Of a stretch of DNA of 64,000 nucleotides, positions 34,251 through 45,432 are shown in pieces (positions within the stretch are counted from its first letter, which is position 1; the number at the start of each line of letters is the position of its first letter). Both the position numbers and the translations under genes were made by a program. The notes beneath the pieces were generated by a model. That model had not been told where the DNA came from. It saw nothing but the letters and a program-made list of their open reading frames with translations, and made no database searches. Source of the stretch: Inia geoffrensis. Its lineage: Eukaryota > Chordata > Mammalia > Artiodactyla > Iniidae. Location: positions 63,000,408 through 63,064,407 of the forward strand of contig CM070904.1 of NCBI GenBank assembly GCA_036417435.1. Reading direction: 5' to 3'.

Positions 34251-34378
34251 GGGAACTCACCGGAAGTCCACTGGTTCGTCCTCCGCGCTTTCGCCCCTGA
34301 GGGGCCAGGTTGGAGCCCTGGTTGGGGGAGGTAAGATCCAGGCAAGCCTTGCAGTGAGGCTAAAAAAAAAAAAAAAAA
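34251..34378 (+). mobile_element. Older short CHR-type SINE, decayed
   Basis: GTCCACTGGTTCG, CCGCGCTTTCGCCCC, a degraded B box (GGTTGGAGCCC), GGTAAGATCC and a poly(A) tail. AAAAGTGAAAG occurs at 34232-34242 and 34379-34389 as a probable TSD. Confidence 0.85.
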
Positions 34379-34389
34379 AAAAGTGAAAG

Positions 34390-36689
34390 TAAGCCAAAGC
34401 AAGACAGAAAGTGAAAGCCATTCCACTGATTGTAAAATAAATGCCAAGTTGTTCTCAACTAGAAATCAGAGTTACTGGGAAATGTTAGCAATTCAGGGTG
34501 ATGCCCCATTCCAAGCTTCTCACTGCAGTCCGAAGAACGCTCAGAGTTCCCGTAGTTTGCTTCAGCAGTTAACTCTGCGCCTCTAGACACCCCAAAGGGT
34601 ATTGCTGGCGACTGCAAAGAGCAACCCACTCGAAACACATTCTTTCACATGCTGGCAGCCATGTCTAAGATGAGGCAATACCAGTTAAGGAATTAATGTG
34701 ATCAGCCAGGGCTTGATTTTGCTATCTCAGACGTTAAGGTTTCCTGAGGGATTCTGAGCTAATTTCCTAAAAGTATACACACAAAAGCAGGGATTCCCTC
34801 ACATTTTCACAGATTCACTAATCAAGGTGGTTATTAGAGAGTCTGGACTTCACTTTTTCTTAAACGTCCCAGCACATGTGATTGCAAACTCACCCCAGCA
34901 CCTTCCTGGTGTGCTTCCTCACAAAATTGTCTAATGGAGAATATGATTGATTACCTCTTCACAGGTACTTCTCCCCATGAGGATGATCAGGTTTTAATGA
35001 AACTTTTACAAACACTACTAGAGGAATCTATAAAATTTGAAAACTGGGAGATAAGAGGAAAAAAAATACACTTTTTCTAGGCAACCAGTTTTGGTGTAGT
35101 ATTGTCAATAGTCGTTTTCAATTTATCATCTAGCTCTTGATATAAAAGTTCATACATCAAAGCATGAATCCACAAATGTAGAGCCAGGACTCCATATATC
35201 AAACAGCATAGACATACTTCCTCAGTTCTAGAAATTAAAACTCTCTTCTGGTCATAAACATCCTATTTAGAATTTCTTTTAATTTACTCATAAGAAAAGC
35301 CTTCATCACATTACAACAATGTAAAATTAATTTCTCTACAAAGCAAAATCAGCAGACAAATTCAAAATTAACATATCTGAGAGTCTCACATGGATCAGAG
35401 CTCCAAAACTGGTAGCTGTAATTAAGACTAGAGGTGTCAGCAAGCAACTTTAAGGCAAGAGAATCTTTAACTCTGAAAGAAATGCCTAAATAATGCTAGA
35501 TATAAGAATTTACATTAGCAAATGAAACAGGCACAAGGATAAGAATGACACAGTTAAGGAAGGCCAAAACTTAGCTTGTCCTCACATAAAATTGAACATA
35601 TCATTCCTTTCCCTAACGCCTTACCCTAGGCTAGAGAATTCACAAGAGACTAAGACCTAAAGCAATTAGGTACAACCATCTGTAAATCGCCCAGAAAATG
35701 ATTGAAAGTGTAGCGTCAAAAGACTGACAAGAAGGAAACTCTTGTGATGAGAATTTACAGCATTCAAGAAAAAAAAGAGCAGTGAAGCCAGATGTCAAAA
35801 TACATATTTAGTGACTCATAAAATTTCATTGCCCCAAAGTGAAAGAAATGAATACCACAGTTAGGCAACATTTTCAGCAGATGCCCCTAAAATACTTCTA
35901 ACTTTAAAATAGTCCTTTCAATCTTCTTGAAGTGCTTGCTATTCATTTATATTTCTCTTAGTTTATTAACGTTTTCTTACCAGTTTCCTACAGAATTAGG
36001 GACTGGATGCAGGAGCAAAAGAAATCTAGGTAAACTGAAGCTCCGCATACTCTGCTTATCCAGATCTAAGTCAAACTAGCTTCAAACATGTCATCAGATG
36101 GGATAAGCCGGGGGATAAAATGAGAGAAGGAAATGGATCCATTTTAATCATAGTCTTATCCTCCATCTTTATAGAAGACAATCTACAAGATATACCTCTT
36201 ACATTTAATGTTTTAACATTGTTTTAAAAACCTGAAAAAGAAAATAATACTGACTATTCCACACTGGAAAAGCTGAAGAAAACTCCAGGCATGAGAAGGA
36301 TCTCCCCAACGCCTCAGCCCCCAGAAGACTTTAGACTCAGGTCAAAGTGGAGACCAAAGGGCTACATCTGTCCACAGATGTGTTTTGATAACTGGAGTGC
36401 CTTTCCACAGAGCATCACTCTTCAATATGCCACAACCCCACCGCTACACATTATATTTCACAGAAGCGCTTCACAATCCACTTTATCTATTAGTCCCTGT
36501 ATACATTTCAGATTTTGACCCCTTCAAATGAAGATTTATCTTCATACTTTCACGCAAACTTAGCATTAGCACCAACCTTAAAGTCCATCTCGGAGAACAA
36601 TCATCCATTAGTTACTTAGATTATCTAATACATTTCTGCCTAGCTTTTGGCACATCAGAAACATCAGAAGGACTTCTTACAAGTATAGG
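34390..36689. other. Unique sequence, 2.3 kb
   Basis: Repeat-poor. 34600-34800 has the look of slow-evolving non-coding DNA (homeobox-type TTAAT cores, no repeat content), but conservation cannot be judged from one genome. Confidence 0.4.
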
Positions 36690-36800
36690 TGCCTGAACCT
36701 CATCCTGATCTACTGAATTAAATATCTAAGGGTAGAGGTGGGATGGGGGTTGGTGGGTGGAGATGGTCTAAACATCTACACAGGTGAATCTGATGAGCTG
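36690..36800 (+). mobile_element. MER5A-like fragment
   Basis: CATCCTGATCTACTGAATTA, the G-rich centre GGTAGAGGTGGGATGGGGGT and CAGGTGAATCTGATGAG match the central and distal parts of MER5A. Confidence 0.6.
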
Positions 36801-37513
36801 CGAAGGTTACAAACCATTTCTTTACTATACCCAGTAATGAAGAACTCACTGCCTCCCAACAGTTTTTTGGATAACAATGTAAGAAAGTTCTTTCCTCAGG
36901 CAAATCTTAGTGTTGAGACTAGAGATGGAGGAGGTTTGCCTGCCTCTCAGCCTGGGGTGGTTTGACAGTATATCAGAGAGCCTTGTCAAAACTCGCAGGA
37001 GTTTGTCACAGAAACTAGTCTTCATTTCTTCCACTTCCTGCCATGTGTTTCATCCCCTGCTGGCTCCGTTCTGAGAACATGTTCCACCTCTATGTCCATA
37101 TGAAAGCTGAAGCTACCTACTCAGGTGTTGCAGCTGTCACCAGCAATACCCTGGTGATGGGATGAAATAGATTTTGCTTCAGAAACTATGAAAAGAAATC
37201 CGGTGTGCAGAAATGACACGTTATGAAATGCTGAAGTACAACATCTGGCTCCGAAGTGAGTCATATAGGTGCCGTTAATGAGATAAACAGGAAACTTCTT
37301 TATTAAATAGCAAAGTTAAATTTCCAGGCTATTTTGGACTTTCTCTACAGGGGTTGGGGAGATTCTTCTCACGCCTATTAATCAATTCAGTCAAAATAAC
37401 ATTACAATGGATTTGAGCAGATGTTTGGCTGAATTCGGTGAAATAGCTGGCTATTATAATACAACAAAAATTCATCCATGTGATCTCCTACAGAAATTTG
37501 ATAGACGTATGTC
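36801..37513. other. Unique sequence, 0.7 kb
   Basis: 36815-36920 (AACTCACTGCCTCCCAACAG, AAGAAAGTTCTTTCCTCAGG) resembles an old dispersed repeat but cannot be named. No exon. Confidence 0.4.
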
Positions 37514-37530
37514 AAAAATACATTGTTATA

Positions 37531-37747
37531 GGGGACTTCTCTGGTGGTCCAGTGGGTAAGACTCCACCCTCCCAATGCAGGGGGCCCAGGTTCCACCCCA
37601 GGTCGGGGAACTAGATCCCACATGCATGCCGCAACTAAGAAGTCCGCATGCTTCAGTGAAAAGATCCCACAGGCTGCAACAAAGATCCCGCGTGCCCCCA
37701 CTAAGACACGGCACGGCCAAAATAAATAATATATAAATAGATACTTA
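37531..37747 (+). mobile_element. Long CHR-type SINE, older
   Basis: GGGGACTTCTCTGGTGGTCC start, B-box remnant GGTTCCACCCC, then the extra 3' domain with CGCAACTAAGAAGTCCGCAT and a GGCACGGCCAAAATAAATA end. TSD not resolved in the AT-rich flank. Confidence 0.88.
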
Positions 37748-37784
37748 AAAATATATATATAATATTATAATATCAAGTCAAACT

Positions 37785-37950
37785 GTACAGCACTTTATAC
37801 CTTTCAAAGCACATGCTCACAAATAATCTCTTCAAAACTTTAAAGAAATCCTTAAATCCATATGATAGATGAAGGAACAGAGACTTCTGTCAAATGATTT
37901 ACCCACATTTACTCAATTAGGATTAGAGCCTGCACAAAATCCCAGATTCC
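37785..37950 (+). mobile_element. MIR fragment
   Basis: CAGCACTTTATACCTTTCAA, GATGAAGGAACAGAGACTTC and GATTTACCCACATTTACTCA follow sense MIR order. Confidence 0.72.
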
Positions 37951-38466
37951 CCACCTCTGAGGACATGGTCAAGTTCTGGGGAACTTCAGGTTCTTAGATT
38001 ACAAAAGGAAGCTAAAAAAAAAGAAACAAAACAACAACCAACATAAACCTAATCATGATTATGGAAAACACGTAACAGAACAGGGAAAAAATGCAGTAAA
38101 GAAAGAAAATGTTAACATCTATCTCTGACTGCTTAGGTTACATGTCAGTTTTCAAACCTGAGCCCTAAGGTGCTGCTGGTGGCATAAACATATGCAACCA
38201 ATTCCCAGGCCCTTAAGGAGCCAGCCGTCAAAGACACAGATGTAGGGCAGAGAACAGAAGAATGAGGCCACTTTATAGATGTGCAGCCCTTTAGACAGTC
38301 ACAGAGAAGAGATGAGACATATTTCTCTGCCAGGTAAATACTGGCTGAAGAATATTGAAACACAGCAGCATTTGGGGAAAGAACATGTGAAGTGCAGCTG
38401 AAAGGGCTCTGTGAACCTCAGCCACTACAATGCTGATGGTCAACCATGATAGGAGGTGGAAGTAAA
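37951..38466. other. Unique sequence
   Basis: Nothing recognised. Confidence 0.4.
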
Positions 38467-38477
38467 GTCCAAGACAG

Positions 38478-38729
38478 GGGGCTTCCCTGGTGGCGCAGTG
38501 GTTAAGAATCTGCCTGCCAATGCAGGGGACACGGGTTCGAGCCCTGGTCCGCGAAGATCCCACGTGCCGTGGGGCAACGAATCCCGCGAGCCACAACTAC
38601 TGAAGCCTGCGCGCCTACAGCCCGTGCTCTGCAACAAGAGAAGCCACCGCAGTGAGAAGCCCACACACCACAACAAAGAACAAAAGCAGCCAAAATAAAT
38701 AGATTAAATAAATTTTTATATACAAAAAG
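38478..38729 (+). mobile_element. Long CHR-type SINE
   Basis: Perfect 11-bp TSD GTCCAAGACAG at 38467-38477 and 38730-38740. B box GGTTCGAGCCC matches the polymerase III consensus. The 3' domain CACACACCACAACAAAGAAC and AGCAGCCAAAATAAATAG resembles the other long copies. Confidence 0.95.
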
Positions 38730-38740
38730 GTCCAAGACAG

Positions 38741-40159
38741 ATACTCGACTCGGTAAACAAATAACTTTGAAAACATGTACATAATGCATTATTTTATTCC
38801 ACCATATTTGGGTCAGCATGCAAAGTTAAGTCATGGTAAAATGAGGAAGAATGTCTCTTAAATATCAAGATCTTAATGCCCTAAGTAATTAGGCCCCTAG
38901 ATCATTAGATTGAGACAAGGAAAAATTGACAGTGAAAACAGTGGCACCCACTCTATTAAAATATATGGGAATGAAATTAGGTACAGAATGACTCCTTCTT
39001 CCTACATAATTCCTTGTTATTTAGGACGTTTTACTAGAACTCTGCTATAAAATTGTTAGCAGATTGTAAATTTTTTACAAGTATGAACCACATAGTTCAT
39101 TTTATTTTACTCTTCAAATTTTATTAATTTTCAGTTGATTTTTAGTATCAGGAAACTTCCTCCAAATGTTATGTATCCCTATACTAGTACCATATATATA
39201 TATATCATATACAAATATAGAGAGATATATTTCTCCTGGACCAGCTATAAGCCTCTCAGAGAAGCCCCACAGTCACATGGACCCTGAGCAATACAGGAGT
39301 AACTAAAACGAGGCGCCCGACCAGAAGGGCCTGGGAGAGCACTTTCTTCCCCAGGGCCAGAACATGACTGGGTGGTCACAGAAGATTGTTCAAGGTGTTG
39401 GCTGTCCAGCTCATGGGCAGCTCAGTAAGATAGTGGGTGAACAGACGGTAGCAGAGCCACTGCTAAGCCAAGGATCGCAGCCAGACCCCAGAAGGTTTGT
39501 CTCACTACAACGAAGGTGTGGGCCAATGTTTCTTAAATAAAAGGAGCTACTGTTCTCCCTATAGTTTTTCTTGTGAAGCATGGTGGTCTTGCCCACAGCC
39601 AAGGAGACATGGACCTCCAACTAGGAATATTTTCCATCAGTGGAAGATGACTCACAGCTGCATACCCTAGGAAAATCTGCGGGAGTGCGTCTAAGACTGA
39701 CAGAACTTTATTACATATTTATCTCTTATCAGATTTACTGTTACTTTTTGTCTAAATTTGTTATAATAGCAGTAGCTCAGATTTGACCAGCATATCAAAA
39801 ATTCCATACCTAAACACACACACACAAAGAACTGAACTCAGGCTATGATAAACATACATTACCATCAAAACAAGAAATTTGTGCTAGAGAAAGGCAGTTA
39901 AGAGACAGTCCTTTAAGTGTTTTCACCCAGGGCAAAGGACATTTATTATGCATTTACAAAGAACAACTATTACTATGCATGCAACCATCATCCCCTTAAG
40001 CAGAGGATCTGATCTTTGCCCACAATTAGCTTAGGCACAATGCTGTTCAGGTCATTATATTACATCTGGGTCTGGGTCTGCATAGATGTAAACAATGTAG
40101 CTGCTACAAAGATGTACCATAGTCACGCCATATGGTCCACATCCTCTATCTGCCCCGGC
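38741..40159. other. Unique sequence, 1.4 kb
   Basis: A CpG-bearing block at 39290-39640 reads like decayed transcript sequence on the minus strand but matches no gene I know. Small (TA)n and (CA)n tracts near 39195 and 39815. Confidence 0.4.
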
Positions 40160-40340
40160 AAACAGCGTGACCTCGTTTAAATCACTAACCCCCTGTGCCA
40201 TGGTGCTTCTATTTGTAAGACGTAGAAAATAATTCCTGTCCCAGGTGCTCCTATAAGGAAGTTGTAAACGATGAGATTAGAGATAGCAAAGCTCTTTGTT
40301 TGAAAGGTGCTATTTAAATCACAAGTACTATTATTAGGGC
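40160..40340 (-). mobile_element. MIR element
   Basis: GCGTGACCTCGTTTAAATCA, GCTTCTATTTGTAAGACGTA and AGGTGCTATTTAAATCACAA follow antisense MIR order. Confidence 0.68.
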
Positions 40341-42890
40341 TCTCTGCAATTTCTCGGCTAATGGATGATGCAACAGATGGGGCTTAGAAGATGTTTGATA
40401 TTATTGATATTTCCCTTGGATTTTTCTTCTTTCGACCTCTCTTATTTATTAAAATTCTAGCTCTGATCTACATGACAAGAAGAAAACAGAAGGCTTCTGT
40501 GTTCGGGCTGAATTTGCGAAGATCGCCTTATCCAGACAGTTTAAAATGTATTACTCCTCTGCATTTTTAAATGCATTGAGGTCTTACCAGCAGGAACAAC
40601 TGATACAACTGGATTCAGAAGTTACTGATGTGCTAGGATTTCTTTCTCTTCTTTTAAAACCTCCTTTTTAGGTGTTTGATGTTTACAAAATAAAAATTGA
40701 AAAAAATTGTTAAACCCTACCTGTACTAAAAATGCTTATCTGGAAGGTCTAACATAAACACTTTAGACTAAACAAATAGAGTAGCATTAACTACTGGCCA
40801 GAGATATACTGAGCGTTTACAGTTCCATGAAGGAAGGGGATCAGGAAAACTCGGTAATGAGGGCACTGGCTGCCAGGAGACAGGAGGAGGGGGTGGAGGG
40901 TTAGATCTGGCCCGTGGAGGTGCGACGACAGGTATACAAAAGGTTTTTAAAAAGCAGCTTGATTCATAGACCTATCATAATCACAGTATCATGCCCGGCA
41001 GCCTCCATTGCCTGTTTGCTTTCTGCCGAAAATTACCTCTGGCCAAACCAATTCCATTTTGAGTGTGATGGAGTCTTCCTTTTAATACAAGTTATTTCAA
41101 CAGTTAACTCACTGCCATGATGCACTTTAACTATACAACACACCTAAGATTAGAGAGAGAGACAGAGAGATGCCTAGCAAGATACTTTATTTGACCCCAA
41201 TTTGCTTTAACCCAGGCACCCAAAGGATGCTGCTTCTGCTGCTGCTACTGCTGCTAAAGCAAGTCTCCAGTGAGCAGGCTGCTGCCCGACAGCATAGGAG
41301 AGAAAGGAACATGTTGTGCCTGTTTATTGCTGCTTGGTGTTGATCCCAAATAAATGGACGCTAGTGGAGAGGGAGTGTGGCTTCGTATTTTATGACACCC
41401 TGAGTGTATGCTAGGAAGTCTCGGGAGGGCTGCTTTAAATTAAAGCTAATGTTAAACTCGGCTTAATTAGCACTGCAGTAGCGGATTTCGCTTTTCCCTA
41501 ACAGGGAGAAGAATGCGGCGTGTTACAGTTTTTCTGCTGCAAAATACTAAACTATGGGATAGAGGATGAAGAAGTGATTTGGGAACTGATGACTTGCTGG
41601 CAAAGGAGAAAGGGACAGGATGGCATTTTACTAATTAAGATGAGTGCTGTACTAACCAGATGGAAGGAATACAGAGTGGAACAATGGAAAGAAATCCTCA
41701 GAATGACACCATTATTTTGGAAACTATTATAAATCAGATGGGGGTTGGGGACCTATAAGCAATTCCCAGTAAAAAATGAGCCAGTTACTCTTGAACATTC
41801 TGAGCTAAAAAGCATTAAGGATACTGAGAACTGAAACTCTGACTTCCATATAATTCATCTGTACCTGATGGGAGTATAATAGGAACAGCAGAGGTGGGAA
41901 TAGCCCCTACTTTTGTCAAATGTCACTGCCAGTCAGCACACTAATTGCTCTGCCTTTGACCTCACTTAATCTTATCTCTGACACTTGCTTTTGCTTTGTT
42001 CCCATTCACACATAAGCTATGCAGGCTTTATGCATTAGTTCAAGTTCCTTCCTCGAGTGCCAAAGAAAGAGGAGCCACTTAGGCTGCCAGTCACCTAGTC
42101 TGTTGGGGACTTCATCTGCAGTAAACATGGAAGCACAGGATTAGTTGTCTCTGGACTGGCCACCAGACATGAAGCATTGGGCATTGCATAAAGCACAGCC
42201 AGGTCAGAGGGGCTTTCACAGAATGCTACCGCAACAAGTTGACCAGAGAGAGAAATCCAAGCTTGTAGCTTTACCTAAAATGGTTTACTAAGTGAACTGT
42301 CCTACTCAGAGTCTCAGGGGGATAACTCTGAGTTTGACCACTACACAGCTGCCTACCTCTGCCAAAGACAGCTATTGTCATCCCAGAATAAAGAGATGAT
42401 TATTCAGCTCTCTGATGCAAGTCAAAATACTCATATCTCCTGCTCACAAGGAGCCAGCATAAAATGGGTACTGAGCTGGGAGAACAGGTGTGTTTGCACT
42501 TGGAGGAAGCGGCTAGGGATATGAAAATGACTTAGCAGCTGGTGAAAAAGATTGAAATTGTGCCAGGCAAAGGGTGTTTTTCCCTAATTATGCAAAAGCC
42601 TTAATTTCATTGATCATGTTGTTCTCTTCTTTCTCCATCTAATTAATATAAAATCTATGTAACAACTCTTTGGGGAAGTCAAAAACATTGCCAGGGATGC
42701 TTACTAAGAGAATGTGGGTCAAAAAACACTCTTTAGTGGATAACCTTGCTACTTTCTCAGGGTTTGTGAACCATGGTAAGCTTAATTAGAAAAAAATGAA
42801 AGATGTAATAAAAAGAGATGTAGTCATTAGAGCTGAAAAAAAATGGCCTAGGAAGAGTAATCTCTGAAAACAAGACCCAGGAAACCCGAA
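40341..42890. other. Repeat-free block, 2.55 kb, candidate regulatory region
   Basis: This is the most repeat-poor stretch of the window: no SINE, LINE, LTR or DNA transposon is recognised. It holds a CTG-rich run (41228-41256), a (GA)n run (41152-41172) and TAAT-rich sequence at 41440-41480 and 42575-42640. No open frame looks coding. Absence of inserted elements is consistent with selective constraint but does not prove it. Confidence 0.45.
41228..41256. repeat. Short imperfect (CTG)n tract
   Basis: GCTGCTTCTGCTGCTGCTAC then TGCTGCT: nine CTG-type triplets with two changes. Confidence 0.85.
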
Positions 42891-42904
42891 ATGCTCTTTT
42901 ATTA

Positions 42905-43233
42905 AAAAAATTATTTATTTATTTATTTTTAGCTGCATTGGGTCTTTGTTGCTGCACGCGGGCTTTCTCTAGTTGCGGCGAGCGGGGGCTACTCTTCCTT
43001 GTGGTGTGCTTCTCATTACGGTGGCTTCTCTTGTTGCAGAGCATGGGCTTTAGGCACATGGGCTTCAGTAGTTGTGGTGCATGGGCTCAGTAGTTGTGGC
43101 TCACAGGCTCAGTAGTTGTGACGCACGGGCTTAGTTGTTCCGCAGCATGTGAGATGTTCCTGGACCAGGGCTCTAACCCATGTCCCCTGCATTGGCAGGC
43201 AGATTCTTAACCACTGTGCCACCAGGGAAGTCC
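42905..43233 (-). mobile_element. Long CHR-type SINE, 329 bp
   Basis: On the minus strand it starts GGACTTCCCTGGTGGCACAG and ends in (AAAT)n. B-box remnant GGTTAGAGCCC. It has the complete extra 3' domain, visible on the plus strand as GCTGCATTGGGTCTTTGTTG and GCGGCGAGCGGGGGCTACTC. GCTCTTTT at 42893-42900 recurs at 43237-43244 as the probable TSD. Confidence 0.94.
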
Positions 43234-43264
43234 AAGGCTCTTTTTTTATTTGCATGGTTATTTA

Positions 43265-43420
43265 ATTGTCGGCATTCATTCCTTTACTCATTTGACAAAA
43301 ATATATCAAACATGTATTTTGTGCCAGGCACTGAGACACACTTTAGATTACAAGGATGAAAAATGCAGTTTCTGCCTTCCACAATGGCACATAATCTAGG
43401 AGTGAAAAAATGTTTCATCC
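43265..43420 (-). mobile_element. L2 3' end or related ancient repeat
   Basis: CATTCATTCCTTTACTCATT and TTGTGCCAGGCACTGAGACA lead into CAAGGATGAAAAATGCAGTT and CACATAATCTAGGAGTG, matching the order of the antisense L2-type 3' end. Confidence 0.65.
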
Positions 43421-43520
43421 TAATTCCATTGAGAGGGCGGTGCGGGCAGCTGCTTAGAACTTCATTCTAACTGAGAAGGTTAGTTGGACCTTCCATTCCA
43501 GGTGCAAATTCCATTCTTTA

Positions 43521-43737
43521 TTTTTTTTATTTTTATTTTTTTTGTGTGGTACGCGGGCCTCTCACTGTTGTGGCCTCTCCCGTTGTGGAGCACAGGCTCC
43601 GGACACGCAGGCTCAGCAGCCATGGCTCACGGGCCTAGTCGCTCCGTGGCATGTGGGATCTTCCCGGACCGGGGCACGAACCCGTGTCCTCTGCATCGGC
43701 AGGCGGACTCTCAACCACTGCACCACCAGGGAAACCC
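43521..43737 (-). mobile_element. Young CHR-type SINE
   Basis: AATTCCATTCTTTA at 43507-43520 is repeated with one change at 43738-43751. Complete body; the reverse complement carries B box GGTTCGTGCCC. Confidence 0.96.
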
Positions 43738-43751
43738 AATTCCATTTTTTA

Positions 43752-44695
43752 AAGTTGAAGCTTAGATGAGTTCTTGTGATGATTAGTGAGCAACTTAGCA
43801 AATGATTTAAATTGAGGACAAGGACCTTGCTCACCCACGTGCGACTGTGCGACCCAGAAGGCTTGCTCCATGATCCTATAAGTGATCCTACATGAGCATG
43901 TAACCCAGATATGCTCCTCTTCTCCAAACCAAATACAATAAAAGACCAAAATCAACAAAAGAAGAAACCATCCCCCAAAGATTCACATTAAAAAGAACAA
44001 CTGCTTGAAAATGTGTTTGTGACATCACTGCAATTTGCCTCGGTTCTTTCCCACTCAGGGAAGCAAGTGTGCCAAGCGACCAAGGAGTGGAAGCTACCTT
44101 CTGACTCTACAGCTTGTGGTTGTGAACCAACACAACACATCTCTCCACACTGTCAGAAACAGCGTCAGCCATCCTCAGAGCTGGAAACGGCAGTCCCAGG
44201 CTGAGGTTCCATGTCTCTCTGTTTGACTTAGAGAGTGTCAATCACTGCGTGGTCTCAGATACATTGACTTGTTCACTGTTTGGTAACATTGCAATGACAA
44301 TGTGTTTTAAATATATGCTGGAAGGACAATTTAAACACTTGACAGCAGTGAGAGTCAAGACAGACCATATTTTCCTTTCTGAATCTAGTATGCAAGAGAA
44401 TCTGCACATACTGCCAGTGTTTTATTGTCATTTACATAGTCTTCAAATGTACAAGGGTTGGCTAAGCAGGCATTCTGCTAGTTGGTTTTACCTTGACAGC
44501 CTGATAGAGGGAGGAAGGGTTACTAGTTGAAGAGAACAAAGAGGACTAGAGCCAAAGGCACCAACTCACAGGTTTCCTATTCATTTTGCTTGTTCTCTTT
44601 AGGTGCTGCCTCTTTCTTTAAACCCCGCTCCTACCCCCAGGCTACTGTTCTGGAACTTACACCCTTAAAACGGTCCATGCAACACTTTAAAACTT
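43752..44695. other. Unique sequence, 0.9 kb
   Basis: No repeat recognised. Frames at 44013-44226 and 44249-44530 lack exon-like flanks. 44010-44060 contains a TGACATCA element of the CRE/AP-1 type, which is common by chance. Confidence 0.4.
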
Positions 44696-44707
44696 GTCAT
44701 CCACTTT

Positions 44708-44877
44708 TTTTTTTTTTAACCTATGTTTCTACAGAAAGTTGTGATCCAGTTTTGTTTTTTTTTCATTTTATTTATTTATATTTTTATACAGCACGTTCTT
44801 ATTACCTATCTATTTTATACATATTAGTATATATATGTCAATCCTAATCTCCCAATTCATCCCATCACTACCACCCA
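44708..44877 (-). mobile_element. Short L1 3' end with extra sequence between two poly(A) tracts
   Basis: TSD GTCATCCACTTT at 44696-44707 and 44878-44889. In antisense, the L1 part (from 44755) has ATACAGCACGTTCTTATTAC and CAATCCTAATCTCCCAATTC, typical of cetartiodactyl L1 3' regions. Between its T run (44755-44763) and the outer T run (44708-44717) lie 37 bases (44718-44754) unlike L1. That layout is what a 3' transduction leaves behind. Confidence 0.82.
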
Positions 44878-45080
44878 GTCATCCACTTTCATTAAAGGAA
44901 AGGATCCAAGGAGAATGTAAAGAAAGAAAAAGTATAAAACATAGTGTGGCAGGATAACTTACTGAGATATTAAATCATGCTCTATTCTCAAATTACACTT
45001 CCAAGATCTTAAGCCCTTTTCCAGAAAAAGAGCCATGCCCTTTGGATCCCTTTGCTCCAGGAGCCCAATGATCCCTTTCT

Positions 45081-45414
45081 TTTTTTTTTTTTTTAATAAA
45101 TTTATTTATTTATTTATTTTTGGCTGCATTGGGTCTTCATTGCTGCGCGCGGGCTTTCTCTTGTTGCGGCGAGCGGGGGCTACTCTTAGTTGCGTTGCGC
45201 GGGCTTCTCACTGCGGTGGCTTCTCTTGCTGCGGAGCACGGGCTCTAGGCGCAAGGGCTCAGTAGTTGTGGCTCGCGGGCTCTAGAACACAGGCTCAGTA
45301 GTTGTGACACGGGCTTAGTTGCTCTGCGGCATGTGGGATCTTCCCAGACCAGGGCTCAAACCCATGTCCCCTGCATTGGCAGGCAGATTTTTAACCACTG
45401 TGCCACCAGGGAAG
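45081..45414 (-). mobile_element. Long CHR-type SINE, 334 bp
   Basis: Same structure as the copy at 42905: plus strand shows GGCTGCATTGGGTCTTCATT and GGCGAGCGGGGGCTACTCTT. The reverse complement has the A-box region and B box GGTTTGAGCCC. CCCAATGATCCCTTTCT at 45064-45080 is matched with a few changes at 45416-45432. Confidence 0.95.
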
Positions 45415-45432
45415 TCCCAATGTTTCCTTTCT

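Noticed and set aside
38478..38729. tRNA gene suggested by good A and B boxes
   Set aside because: The boxes belong to a long CHR SINE with TSD and A-rich tail; no cloverleaf with anticodon arm and acceptor stem is present.
39290..39640. Respiratory-chain subunit pseudogene
   Set aside because: A short hydrophobic stretch looked superficially like a small complex I subunit, but the downstream part does not match, so no gene name is justified.
44010..44230. Two overlapping 63-codon frames that could be a coding exon
   Set aside because: No donor or acceptor in phase and two frames open at once, which points to low stop density and not coding constraint.
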